NCBI GenBank assembly: GCA_021200535.1
Contig: JAJQGL010000097.1
Span: forward strand, 1 to 38,109
Origin: Clostridiaceae bacterium
GTDB lineage: Bacteria > Bacillota > Clostridia > Lachnospirales > Lachnospiraceae
Direction: 5' to 3'
DNA: 38,109 bases
Positions 31,775 to 38,058 of this stretch are shown piece after piece; positions within the stretch are counted from its first letter, which is position 1, and every line of letters starts with the position of its first letter. Made by a program: the position numbers and the translations under genes. The notes beneath the pieces are model-generated. The model had not been told where the DNA came from, did no database searches, and saw nothing but the letters and a program-made list of their open reading frames with translations.

Positions 31775-31889
31775 GCGGTTGCCGATCTGCGGCGGTAGGT
31801 GGAACAATGGGGCTAACGCCGGCGTCTTCTACGTCAACATGAACAATCTCCGCTCGAACTCGAACACGAACATCGGTTTCCGCTCCGCT
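31775..31889 (+). repeat. DGR template repeat (TR), 115 bp
   Basis: Non-coding copy of the VR between avd and the reverse transcriptase. It contains 24 adenines, mostly as AAC or AAT codons when read in VR register. This places Asn at the diversified positions, the usual template design because changes of both A's reach many amino acids without stops. It begins 14 nt after the avd stop. An open frame through it is incidental. Confidence 0.96.
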
Positions 31890-31908
31890 CTACCTTTTAA
31901 GTCAGATG

Positions 31909-31972
31909 CTGTATACCTAATGGGTATACAGTCAGTACCAAGGTGTAAAGGATCCTATTTCCATGCTGGTAC
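31909..31972 (+). ncRNA. Structured spacer RNA downstream of TR
   Basis: Starting 20 nt after TR, CTGTATACC (31909-31917) and GGTATACAG (31923-31931) form a perfect 9-bp stem with a 5-nt loop. GTACC (31935-31939) and GGTAC (31968-31972) could close a second stem. In the Bordetella phage retroelement, RNA just downstream of TR folds and primes cDNA synthesis with Avd and RT. These stems are the likely counterpart. Boundaries are approximate. Confidence 0.55.
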
Positions 31973-32081
31973 AGCAAAAAACAAGGGACTTGTTATGCGA
32001 GCCCCTTTGGGCACAGAATGCCGAGAGTAAGAGTTTCTGAAATCCGCAATGCCCCAAAATAAGAAAAATGGAGGGGATAAG

Positions 32082-33188
32082 GTGTCCATAAAAAATGTTT
32101 TTGCGGAAATGTCTTCGTTTGAAAATATCCTTATTGCTGAGAAAGACGTCCGGGCGGGCAGCCGATACGATAATGAGGAAATCGCTTTTTGGGGTAAATA
32201 CGAGGACAATCTCCATGAAATAACCAGAGCTGTACAAAATCTCGATTTTCCACCAGATCTGTATCGTTCATTTTATGTATATGAACCTAAACTGAGGAAA
32301 ATAGTATGTGCGGATTACACAACAAAAGTTATACAGAGGGCGGCTTATAATGCGCTTAACCCAAAAGTATGTAAGGGGTTCATAACGGATACTTTTTCTT
32401 GCGTAAAGGGAAGAGGGCAACTCAACGCCATGCTGCGTCTTTCGGAATGGGTGAATTATGTTTCGCATAAAGGAAAAAATTGGTACTATCTGAAAGCAGA
32501 TGTAGAAAAATTTTTTTACAGAATCGACCATAAAGTTCTAATGAAGATTATCCGCAAGAAAGTAGCAGACAAAAAAGCAGTCCGTCTTATGGAGCATTAT
32601 ATCTGTGAAGCGTCGCAGCCGTTTGGTCTTCCACTCGGGGTAAAAAATCCTATGGATATTCCAGATGAAGAAATGCTTTGGGATGTTGGTATTACGATTG
32701 GCGGAGGACTGTCTCATATGTATGGGAATATGTATCTTGATCCGTTAGATCAGATGGCAAAAAGAGACTATGGAATAAAGTATTACATTCGATATATGGA
32801 TGATGTAATAATTTTGTCGGATGATAAGGGGGAACTTAATCGTTATAAGAAAGAGTTTTCGAATTTTTTAAATGACGAATTGAGACTGAGACTTAACAAT
32901 AAAACAGCCATAAGACCTGTTTCACAAGGAATTGAGTTTGTCGGGTATCGAATATGGCCTGGTTATGTTAGATTGAGAAAAAGCACCAGCCTTCATATGA
33001 AGCGCCATTTGAAAGAAATACAGGAAAAGTATCGAGATTATGAAATGACTTTTGAGAGAGCCAACCAAACCGTACAGAGTTATAATGCCCTTATGGACAA
33101 GTGCGACTGCAAAGCATTAAAGGAAAAAATTTTTAAGGATTTGGTATTTACCCATAATCCGAAGGAGGCAATGGAAATCGATGGATGA
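32082..33188 (+). CDS. DGR reverse transcriptase
   Basis: 368 residues from GTG 32082, 6-7 nt after GGAGGGG; an ATG at 32049 is in frame but lacks a ribosome site. Domains in order: Arg-Lys-Ile-Val-x-x-Asp-Tyr with Phe-Ser-Cys-Val-Lys-Gly-Arg-Gly (fingers), Leu-Lys-Ala-Asp-Val-Glu-Lys-Phe-Phe-x-x-Ile-Asp-His (motif A), Ile-Gly-Gly-Gly-Leu-Ser-His (motif B region), Tyr-Met-Asp-Asp at 238-241 (catalytic), and Gly-Ile-Glu-Phe-Val-Gly-Tyr-Arg (motif D/E). It copies TR RNA with errors at adenines. The motif B stretch ends in Ser-His where many DGR enzymes have Ser-Gln. It overlaps the next gene by 8 nt. Confidence 0.94.
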   Translation: MSIKNVFAEMSSFENILIAEKDVRAGSRYDNEEIAFWGKYEDNLHEITRAVQNLDFPPDLYRSFYVYEPKLRKIVCADYTTKVIQRAAYNALNPKVCKGFITDTFSCVKGRGQLNAMLRLSEWVNYVSHKGKNWYYLKADVEKFFYRIDHKVLMKIIRKKVADKKAVRLMEHYICEASQPFGLPLGVKNPMDIPDEEMLWDVGITIGGGLSHMYGNMYLDPLDQMAKRDYGIKYYIRYMDDVIILSDDKGELNRYKKEFSNFLNDELRLRLNNKTAIRPVSQGIEFVGYRIWPGYVRLRKSTSLHMKRHLKEIQEKYRDYEMTFERANQTVQSYNALMDKCDCKALKEKIFKDLVFTHNPKEAMEIDG

Positions 33189-33408
33189 AGATAATATTTT
33201 AGAATTGCTGGACCTGTATATGGATATGGTGGAGAAACAGGATGAAATCATATATAGGTTGGGAAAGATTGTTGCAAGGCAGGCAACTGACCTGCAGCTT
33301 CTGAAAAACGACAGAGAGTATTCAGATACAAAATTGACTGAAGAAATGGCGATTGCCGATGAAGTCATAGGGCAGTACAAAAGTATCAAAAGCGAATTAG
33401 AGCCGTAA
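33181..33408 (+). CDS. Small coiled-coil protein after the RT, 75 aa
   Basis: From ATG 33181, overlapping the RT stop by 8 nt, so co-translated with it. The protein is acidic and helical with leucine-spaced heptads (Glu-Leu-Leu-Asp-Leu-Tyr-Met-Asp-Met, Leu-Gln-Leu-Leu-Lys-Asn). Its stop codon lies in the loop of a terminator. It could be an unrecognised retroelement partner or simply the last gene of the tail operon; no family known to me. Confidence 0.65.
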   Translation: MDEDNILELLDLYMDMVEKQDEIIYRLGKIVARQATDLQLLKNDREYSDTKLTEEMAIADEVIGQYKSIKSELEP

Positions 33409-33420
33409 GGCTCTTTTTTT
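33399..33420 (+). terminator. Rho-independent terminator after the retroelement
   Basis: AGAGCC (33399-33404) and GGCTCT (33409-33414) form a perfect 6-bp stem around a GTAA loop that contains the stop codon, followed by a T run to 33420. Confidence 0.85.
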
Positions 33421-33449
33421 ATTCTATCTGAAAGGAGGTTAATACAGAC

Positions 33450-33758
33450 ATGGAAGATCCAATCACAAGAGCAGAACACGAAGAATTTAAGCAACGCCTT
33501 GAAGAACAGAACAAGAGGCAGGATAAGCGTATCGAGCTTTTGGAAGAAAATTTGAAAGAAGTTTCCCGGCAGACTACCGCTATTGAGAAATTGGCGAATA
33601 GCATGGATGGCATGAAAAAGGAGCAGGAGAAGCAAGGAGAACGATTGGAAACGCTCGAAGGACGAGACGGCGATATGTGGAGAACAGTTGTGAAATACGC
33701 TATTACAGTCTTGGTCGGAGCCGCTATTGGTTTCTTGCTCACGCAGATAGGAGTGTGA
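33450..33758 (+). CDS. XhlA-like lysis accessory protein
   Basis: 102 residues. The first 70 are a charged coiled coil (Glu-His-Glu-Glu-Phe-Lys-Gln-Arg-Leu-Glu, repeated Gln/Glu/Lys heptads). The end is Asp-Met-Trp-Arg-Thr-Val-Val-Lys-Tyr followed by one membrane segment (Ala-Ile-Thr-Val-Leu-Val-Gly-Ala-Ala-Ile-Gly-Phe-Leu-Leu). This is the layout of XhlA-type haemolysin/holin accessory proteins. It begins the lysis module after a terminator, with AAAGGAGG upstream. Confidence 0.75.
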   Translation: MEDPITRAEHEEFKQRLEEQNKRQDKRIELLEENLKEVSRQTTAIEKLANSMDGMKKEQEKQGERLETLEGRDGDMWRTVVKYAITVLVGAAIGFLLTQIGV

Positions 33759-33765
33759 TAGCAAA

Positions 33766-34167
33766 ATGAAGACAAACAAGGAATACCAAAGACGCCTACA
33801 AGAACTTGACCGAATGGAAAGGAAAATAGAACTGAAAAAACAGGTGGAGGATCGGGAGAGGGAACTCGGCTTGCGTCGGACATTCAAAAAGCCTGCATGG
33901 GCAAAAGTAATGATGATTGTCATGGTGTTAATCTGCTTGGAAATTATAGTTTACTCGGAAGTTGCAATGTGGGAACGTTACGATCTTTCTGCACTATATG
34001 CCTTAGTTGGAGTGGCGGCCAGCCTTGCGGCGGCAATTTGGGCGTATTGTGAAAAAAGCAAGGCTGAGAATACAAAAGGTGGGATCGTATACGAGAAAGC
34101 CATGCAGGAGGAACCTGCGCAAGAACTTGAAACAGAGAATGCAGACAGTGAAGAAACTGTCGGTTAG
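33766..34167 (+). CDS. Two-TM membrane protein of the lysis module
   Basis: 133 residues from ATG 33766. A strongly basic/acidic N-terminal helix (about 1-42) is followed by two membrane segments (about 45-65 and 77-95) and an acidic C-terminal tail. Unrecognised, but conserved in placement between XhlA-like and holin genes in related phages as far as I recall. It may assist holin function. The ribosome site is weak. Confidence 0.65.
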   Translation: MKTNKEYQRRLQELDRMERKIELKKQVEDRERELGLRRTFKKPAWAKVMMIVMVLICLEIIVYSEVAMWERYDLSALYALVGVAASLAAAIWAYCEKSKAENTKGGIVYEKAMQEEPAQELETENADSEETVG

Positions 34168-34176
34168 GAGGAAAAT

Positions 34177-34506
34177 ATGGATTATACGGTATTGGTAGGT
34201 CACTTATTCGTGATTATTGCTGTTTTGGTGGCATTGGTCAATATCATCACGGAAGTTAGCAAAGCAGCATTTGCGAAAATTTCCGGCTCAAAAGCAATCA
34301 ATATCTTTGTTCTGATTATATCAGAGATTTTGACTGTAGCGGTATTTTTTGCATATTGGCAGATTAAGCAGATGCAGATTACATGGTACATCATCGGAGC
34401 ATTTATTGTAATTGGGTTTATGGTTGCATATGCTGCCATGTTTGGCTTTGACAAACTACTAAAATATTTTGAGGAATGGATGAAAGCAAAGGAGGATGAA
34501 GCATGA
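34177..34506 (+). CDS. Phage holin, three membrane segments
   Basis: 109 residues from ATG 34177 after TAGGAGG. Three hydrophobic segments (about 5-25, 44-62, 69-90) and a charged C-terminal tail (Glu-Glu-Trp-Met-Lys-Ala-Lys-Glu-Asp-Glu) fit a class I holin. It permeabilises the membrane to release the endolysin. The last codons overlap the endolysin start as ATGA. Confidence 0.75.
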   Translation: MDYTVLVGHLFVIIAVLVALVNIITEVSKAAFAKISGSKAINIFVLIISEILTVAVFFAYWQIKQMQITWYIIGAFIVIGFMVAYAAMFGFDKLLKYFEEWMKAKEDEA

Positions 34507-35354
34507 GTATTTTAATTGGACATGCCAGTATTAGCGAGTCTGGCGGAATCAATGGAGCAAAGGGCGATAGCACAGGAAAAGAAGTTTGTACTCGTACATG
34601 GTACAGCAAACCTTGGGATTATATGGCAATTCATCCGAATGCAACTGTTCGGGAGAAGCATGCAGCAGCGGTAGAGGCTGCTTGTGCAAACGATAATATT
34701 GGCTACGGTCAAAATGATAGAAATACTCTGAACACGCAGGCAAAGGCAGTTGCCTATAATCTTTCTAAAGTGGGAAAGTGCAATTGTGATTGTTCATCAC
34801 TGCAGAATGTTGCAGCAGTTGCATCCGGGGCATCGGGGGTAACTTATGGAAGCAACGGTTGGACAACTTCTACTATGAAAGCAGCATTGAAGGCAGCCGG
34901 ATACAAAATTGTTGAGGATAGTACATATTTGACAAGCCAAAATTATTGTGTGAGAGGCGCAATTTATGTAAAGGCAGGCTCTCATACAGTTTGCGGTCTG
35001 ACAAATGGTTCTAAGGCGAGCCAGACACTTTCTAAAGCCGGTATTACATCTAGCGGAACTGCAACCACATCTACAACTACATCCGTTTCCGCATCCAAAA
35101 AGACGGCTACAGATAGTGCAAAAAGCAAGGACAGTAGTCTGGCTGGAACCTATAAGACAACAGCAAATCTCAACATGAGAAACGGAGCAGGAACCAGTAA
35201 GAGCGTTATGGTAACTTTGCCAAAGGGGACAAGCGTAAAAAATTATGGATATTATACAAAGACCAATGGTGTAAAGTGGCTTTATGTACAAGTTACATAC
35301 AATAGTGTGACGTACACCGGCTTTTGCTCAAAGCAGTATTTGAACAAGCAGTAG
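34503..35354 (+). CDS. Endolysin with C-terminal SH3 domain
   Basis: 283 residues from ATG 34503. The N-terminal catalytic region (about 1-165) has Gly-His-Ala-Ser-Ile-Ser-Glu, Cys-Asn-Cys-Asp-Cys-Ser-Ser (about 97-103) and Gly-Ala-Ile-Tyr-Val-Lys-x-x-Ser-His, consistent with an NlpC/P60- or CHAP-type cysteine peptidase/amidase; the Cys-Asp-Cys-Ser stretch is the likely active-site region. A Ser/Thr/Lys linker leads to a bacterial SH3 domain (about 215-283) with Leu-Asn-Met-Arg-Asn-Gly-Ala-Gly-Thr-Ser. It cleaves host peptidoglycan at lysis. There is no signal peptide, as expected with a holin. Confidence 0.85.
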   Translation: MSILIGHASISESGGINGAKGDSTGKEVCTRTWYSKPWDYMAIHPNATVREKHAAAVEAACANDNIGYGQNDRNTLNTQAKAVAYNLSKVGKCNCDCSSLQNVAAVASGASGVTYGSNGWTTSTMKAALKAAGYKIVEDSTYLTSQNYCVRGAIYVKAGSHTVCGLTNGSKASQTLSKAGITSSGTATTSTTTSVSASKKTATDSAKSKDSSLAGTYKTTANLNMRNGAGTSKSVMVTLPKGTSVKNYGYYTKTNGVKWLYVQVTYNSVTYTGFCSKQYLNKQ

Positions 35355-35396
35355 ACGAGAATGAGCAACAGAAATATCGACGCTCGTGTAGATATG

Positions 35397-35415
35397 CCTA
35401 TCGTGTTTCGATAGG
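35397..35415 (+). other. Perfect 7-bp hairpin after the endolysin
   Basis: CCTATCG (35397-35403) and CGATAGG (35409-35415) around a 5-nt loop. No T run follows, so it is not a standard terminator. It sits 12 bp before the larger inverted repeat. Confidence 0.5.
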
Positions 35416-35427
35416 ATATATCTTAAT

Positions 35428-35484
35428 CCGCTATAAAATAACAAATGACACAAAAGCGTGTCGAAAAGTGTTATTTTATAGCGG
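35428..35484. promoter_or_regulatory. Perfect 16-bp inverted repeat with nested stem before the XRE gene
   Basis: CCGCTATAAAATAACA (35428-35443) is exactly repeated in reverse complement at 35469-35484. Inside, GACAC (35447-35451) and GTGTC (35458-35462) form a second stem. The right arm abuts AAGGAG, the ribosome site of the ATG at 35500. It can be read as paired operators for the regulator or as a long RNA hairpin in its leader. Confidence 0.65.
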
Positions 35485-35499
35485 AAGGAGCGACGATGT

Positions 35500-35757
35500 A
35501 TGATAAGAATTTTACTATCGACAAAGCTCGGCGAACTCAAATGGAGCCAAGCAGATCTGGCAAGGGTAACAGGTATCCGGCCAAACACAATAAGCGAATT
35601 GTACCACGAGTACACAGACAGGGTGAACTTGGAACATTTAGATCTCATATGTGAAGCCCTGCATTGCGAACTCAATGAACTAATTGTGAGGGTACCGAAT
35701 GATTCTACAAAGATTACCCACACCAGAACAGGCTCCTTGATTTCGTCAGACAGATAG
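35500..35757 (+). CDS. Small XRE/Cro-family transcriptional regulator
   Basis: 85 residues from ATG 35500, 9 nt after AAGGAG (an out-of-frame ATG at 35496 is ignored). A complete helix-turn-helix fills residues 5-65: Leu-Lys-Trp-Ser-Gln-Ala-Asp-Leu-Ala-Arg-Val-Thr-Gly-Ile-Arg-Pro-Asn-Thr-Ile-Ser, then Leu-Ile-Cys-Glu-Ala-Leu-His-Cys-Glu. It resembles the YozG/HTH_26 group. It lies alone between the lysis module and a converging operon; the perfect inverted repeat in its leader suggests autoregulation. Confidence 0.85.
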   Translation: MIRILLSTKLGELKWSQADLARVTGIRPNTISELYHEYTDRVNLEHLDLICEALHCELNELIVRVPNDSTKITHTRTGSLISSDR

Positions 35758-35780
35758 TGCTGCAACACTAACTGTCACAG

Positions 35781-35813
35781 AAAAAGGCGTTCAAGGATCG
35801 AACGTCTTTTTTT
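35781..35813. terminator. Bidirectional rho-independent terminator
   Basis: AAAAAGGCGTTC (35781-35792) and GAACGTCTTTTTTT (35800-35813) form a 7-9 bp stem with one wobble around AAGGATC. A runs on the left and T runs on the right serve both strands: the XRE gene on plus and the gamma-glutamylcyclotransferase operon on minus. Confidence 0.85.
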
Positions 35814-35825
35814 ATACCATATATC

Positions 35826-36269
35826 TTAAACACATTCAATGGAATTTCTTTCCAAAGATTTCGCAAGGACATCAAGTTTTAAGCCATTATCGATATATCC
35901 CTGCCGGATAGTTTCTACATAATTTGCGGATGGTCTTCCAGGGCGTCGACTTGAATCCATGATGTAGACCATGCCTTTCTTTTTTCCATTATCAGTATAG
36001 ACCATGATATTTTTCTTATAATAGTATGAGGGATACCCCTCATAAATGTCTAAATAGTATTCATCTTTTGGGGAGATTTCCCATACGAGAACTGGCACAG
36101 TACAGCCTTGTTTTTTTATAATTGTGGCGTGCGAGTTTGTCTTATTTCCTCTGTAAACAAGTTCCCAGTTATTTAATACTCCAGTCGCATAAATTTTGGC
36201 AGAGGGGCATCTAGCAGCCATTTGCCTAAGATTTAAATTGCTTCCGTAAGCAATGTATAATTTTTTCAT
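35826..36269 (-). CDS. Gamma-glutamylcyclotransferase-like (AIG2/GGCT) protein
   Basis: 147 residues, minus strand, GGAGG 6 nt before the ATG. The fold signature Tyr-Gly-Ser-Asn-Leu is at 8-12. The catalytic Glu is in Tyr-Glu-Gly-Tyr-Pro at about 76-80, followed by the usual Tyr-rich strand and Gly-Met-Val-Tyr-Ile. GGCT enzymes release 5-oxoproline from gamma-glutamyl amines or peptides. It is the last gene of a minus operon after an amidoligase, 48 nt apart, so it probably trims or resolves gamma-glutamyl products of that ligase. Confidence 0.88.
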   Translation of the reverse strand: MKKLYIAYGSNLNLRQMAARCPSAKIYATGVLNNWELVYRGNKTNSHATIIKKQGCTVPVLVWEISPKDEYYLDIYEGYPSYYYKKNIMVYTDNGKKKGMVYIMDSSRRPGRPSANYVETIRQGYIDNGLKLDVLAKSLERNSIECV

Positions 36270-36317
36270 GAATTTCCTCCATTCTCCCCGTTTTGCCGAT
36301 AGGTCAGCATATTTTAT

Positions 36318-37241
36318 TTAAGCAACTCTGCAGGTCATTCCTGCGGCTTTTTTGAGTGGCGTCATAAGATGCAATCTACATGTTTTGAATTCATCTCCAT
36401 AAAGCCCTAATCTATGGGTAAGGATATTTCTCATAATGGTAACTTTCTGCTCTTTGGTGTAGCCTGCCATTGAACGGAATACAATTTTTTCTTGTGAGGT
36501 GATAGCCCATGCAGATATTGCCAAGCAGAATTGAATATATGCTTTGATTTTGCCTGCGTGGAGGGTACTATTGAAAAGCCGGAACTCAACGGTGCCTTTT
36601 GTAAAATAACTGTGAAGATTTACGCCATGATAGCGAGTGCAGTTATAATGTTCATGGCTGATACCGCCTGTATATCCGTCGTTTGCCCTGCTGTACCAAA
36701 TCTCCTCTGCTTTTTCTTTTGTGAGATTTTTATCTTTTTTCATGGCTTTAAGCAGATCGGAATTAAGTTTCTGACACCAAGCAGATTCCCTACTTTCAAT
36801 TTCAAGGGCTTCATAGATTAAATCCTGCCTAGAAGTCATGAAATTTACTAATCTGCGGAGAGAGTTTGGATTGTGGTTTACTCCGTCTACATGGATGTGA
36901 ATACCGCAACTGCTGTGAGCCTTTGCACCGTTTTCGCGAAGTTTTCTGATAATATTCTGCAATAGTTCTATGTCTGTATAGTTGAGAGGCGGGGTAACAA
37001 ATTCTACTTTGTATTGGTCCATTGGAGCATGACTGCTGTCATTGCGGATAGGACAGATTGAGCTATCTCTCATGACTTTCCACTTGCGAGCCGCCTGATC
37101 AACAATAGTGCGTGTCTCGTAGCATGAAACGTTTGGATTGGATGGGGTGGTGTCGAGAACTTCTGCGACGATGGCTGCCGCTTTCTCCCTTGTGATACCT
37201 GTCATTTCTACTTCTACTCCAAATAATTGATTTTTCAACAT
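36318..37241 (-). CDS. Amidoligase (glutamine synthetase-like fold)
   Basis: 307 residues, minus strand, AAGGAGG 8 nt before the ATG. Amidoligase_2 motifs: Phe-Gly-Val-Glu-Val-Glu-Met (7-13, metal-binding Glu residues), Trp-Lys-Val-Met-Arg-Asp-Ser-Ser-Ile, Lys-Val-Glu-Phe-Val-Thr-Pro-Pro-Leu, Cys-Gly-Ile-His-Ile-His-Val-Asp, and Gly-Thr-Val-Glu-Phe-Arg-Leu-Phe-Asn. Such enzymes are predicted to use ATP to form amide bonds between carboxylates and amines. The substrate is unknown. It is in one operon with a small helical protein upstream (13 nt) and the GGCT-like protein downstream. Confidence 0.88.
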   Translation of the reverse strand: MLKNQLFGVEVEMTGITREKAAAIVAEVLDTTPSNPNVSCYETRTIVDQAARKWKVMRDSSICPIRNDSSHAPMDQYKVEFVTPPLNYTDIELLQNIIRKLRENGAKAHSSCGIHIHVDGVNHNPNSLRRLVNFMTSRQDLIYEALEIESRESAWCQKLNSDLLKAMKKDKNLTKEKAEEIWYSRANDGYTGGISHEHYNCTRYHGVNLHSYFTKGTVEFRLFNSTLHAGKIKAYIQFCLAISAWAITSQEKIVFRSMAGYTKEQKVTIMRNILTHRLGLYGDEFKTCRLHLMTPLKKAAGMTCRVA

Positions 37242-37254
37242 AACGCCGTCCTCC

Positions 37255-37488
37255 TTAATTTTCTTTTTGCAGAAATTGCAGCATTTTCAATTGTTCACTA
37301 TATTGCGCTCTTCGGTTTTGCGCTTCATTGATTCTGGCAATCATACCAGGCACAAAGGTGACAAGTCGATATTCATCATACGAATCAATATCCTCCTTGA
37401 TTTGAACCATGTATTTGTCGATATTTTCCTGCTCCCATTTAATACGATTTTCCATATCGGTAATCATAAGGTTTAATTTGTCATTCAT
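37255..37488 (-). CDS. Small helical protein leading the amidoligase operon, 77 aa
   Basis: Minus strand. An ATG at 37503 overlaps the GGAGG site; ATG 37488, in frame and 7 nt after it, is preferred. Heptad-like charged helices (Met-Glu-Asn-Arg-Ile-Lys-Trp-Glu-Gln-Glu-Asn, Arg-Ala-Gln-Tyr-Ser-Glu-Gln-Leu-Lys) flank a short hydrophobic middle (Leu-Val-Thr-Phe-Val-Pro-Gly-Met-Ile). No family recognised. It may be a substrate or partner of the amidoligase, which is speculative. Confidence 0.65.
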   Translation of the reverse strand: MNDKLNLMITDMENRIKWEQENIDKYMVQIKEDIDSYDEYRLVTFVPGMIARINEAQNRRAQYSEQLKMLQFLQKEN

Positions 37489-37520
37489 TTTGCTTTCCTC
37501 CATTTATTTCTGTGATTATG

Positions 37521-37624
37521 AACTTTTATTCTGTTTCTATGAATATATTACCATATGCACAGCGAGTGTCAATACTTTTATGCAAAAAAGTGAAAAAATT
37601 TTCTGCAAATACAGAATAAAAGTT
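37521..37624. promoter_or_regulatory. Divergent control region with 14-bp inverted repeats
   Basis: AACTTTTATTCTGT at 37521-37534 recurs as its exact reverse complement ACAGAATAAAAGTT at 37611-37624. A partial copy, ACTTTTAT, is at 37574-37581. The left copy covers the expected start of minus-strand transcription; the right copy overlaps the -35 of the plus-strand promoter. These are candidate operators for the adjacent XRE regulator. Confidence 0.6.
37545..37572 (-). promoter_or_regulatory. Promoter of the amidoligase operon
   Basis: On the minus strand TTGACA (37572-37567) is followed after 16 bp by TAATAT (37550-37545), preceded by TG one base away (extended -10). Confidence 0.6.
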
Positions 37625-37651
37625 GACAGATACAAAAATAAGTTTTATAAT
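37623..37651 (+). promoter_or_regulatory. Perfect-consensus sigma-A promoter of the XRE gene
   Basis: TTGACA at 37623-37628, a 17-bp spacer, and TATAAT at 37646-37651, with the ATG at 37676 after GGAGGTGG. Confidence 0.88.
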
Positions 37652-37675
37652 AAGGGAAATTGGAGGTGGACAAAT

Positions 37676-37873
37676 ATGATTTGTTATGATAGACTATGGA
37701 AAACACTCATAGATAAACACATGAAAAAGATGGATCTTAAAGAGCAGACTGGGATTAGTAATGCAACTTTGGCAAAGTTGGGAAAGAACCAGCCGGTTAA
37801 TATGGAAGTGATAGAACGAATTTGCATTAAACTTGAGTGCAATATAGAAGATGTCATAGAAATTAAACCGTGA
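37676..37873 (+). CDS. Small XRE/Cro-family regulator (YozG-like)
   Basis: 65 residues from ATG 37676, behind GGAGGTGG; the longer upstream frame crosses the promoter and is not used. It is one helix-turn-helix: Trp-Lys-Thr-Leu-Ile-Asp-Lys-His, Met-Asp-Leu-Lys-Glu-Gln-Thr-Gly-Ile-Ser-Asn-Ala-Thr-Leu, then Glu-Arg-Ile-Cys-Ile-Lys-Leu-Glu-Cys-Asn-Ile-Glu-Asp-Val-Ile. This is the HTH_26 pattern. Transcribed divergently from the amidoligase operon across paired inverted repeats, it likely represses both promoters. Confidence 0.85.
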   Translation: MICYDRLWKTLIDKHMKKMDLKEQTGISNATLAKLGKNQPVNMEVIERICIKLECNIEDVIEIKP

Positions 37874-37947
37874 TGTTTTTGTGATGTTAAGAGCGGCAAC
37901 AAAGAAAAGTATTTAAAGTAGAAAATGTTAAAATGAGTGATATTTTA

Positions 37948-37962
37948 ATTGTTTCAAACAAT
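37948..37962. other. 15-bp palindrome, possible operator
   Basis: ATTGTTT-C-AAACAAT is a perfect 7-bp inverted repeat around one base, in an AT-rich non-coding stretch (37874-38013) that holds no gene. Binding by a repressor is a guess. Confidence 0.35.
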
Positions 37963-38013
37963 GTAAGTACATGAAAATGCTAATAAGTAATCGAGTTCGA
38001 ATAGCGGACATTT

Positions 38014-38058
38014 GAGCCAACGATCCTTTGTTTATGGGATTTGCTGGCTCTTTCTCTT
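38014..38058 (+). terminator. Terminator-like hairpin near the window end
   Basis: GAGCCA (38014-38019) pairs with TGGCTC (38045-38050), with an inner ATCC/GGAT stem, followed by TTTCTCTTT. It probably ends the XRE transcript. Confidence 0.6.

Noticed and set aside
31146-31889. VR/TR as an ordinary segmental duplication
   Set aside because: A normal duplication would not confine all 11 differences to adenines of one copy, and avd and RT flank the template.
31779-32030. Open frame of 83 codons through the template repeat
   Set aside because: It exists because TR copies the coding VR; there is no ribosome site, and the part after TR is structured spacer RNA.
33117-33923. 268-codon open frame on the minus strand
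   Set aside because: Lies opposite the RT end, the coiled-coil gene and the XhlA-like gene, which have ribosome sites and family features. Its Ser/Leu/Phe-rich product is typical of antisense of purine-rich genes.
37990-38020. tRNA-like GTTCGAAT segment as an attachment site
   Set aside because: The flanks do not form a T-arm stem, no other tRNA parts are present, and no second copy is seen in the window.
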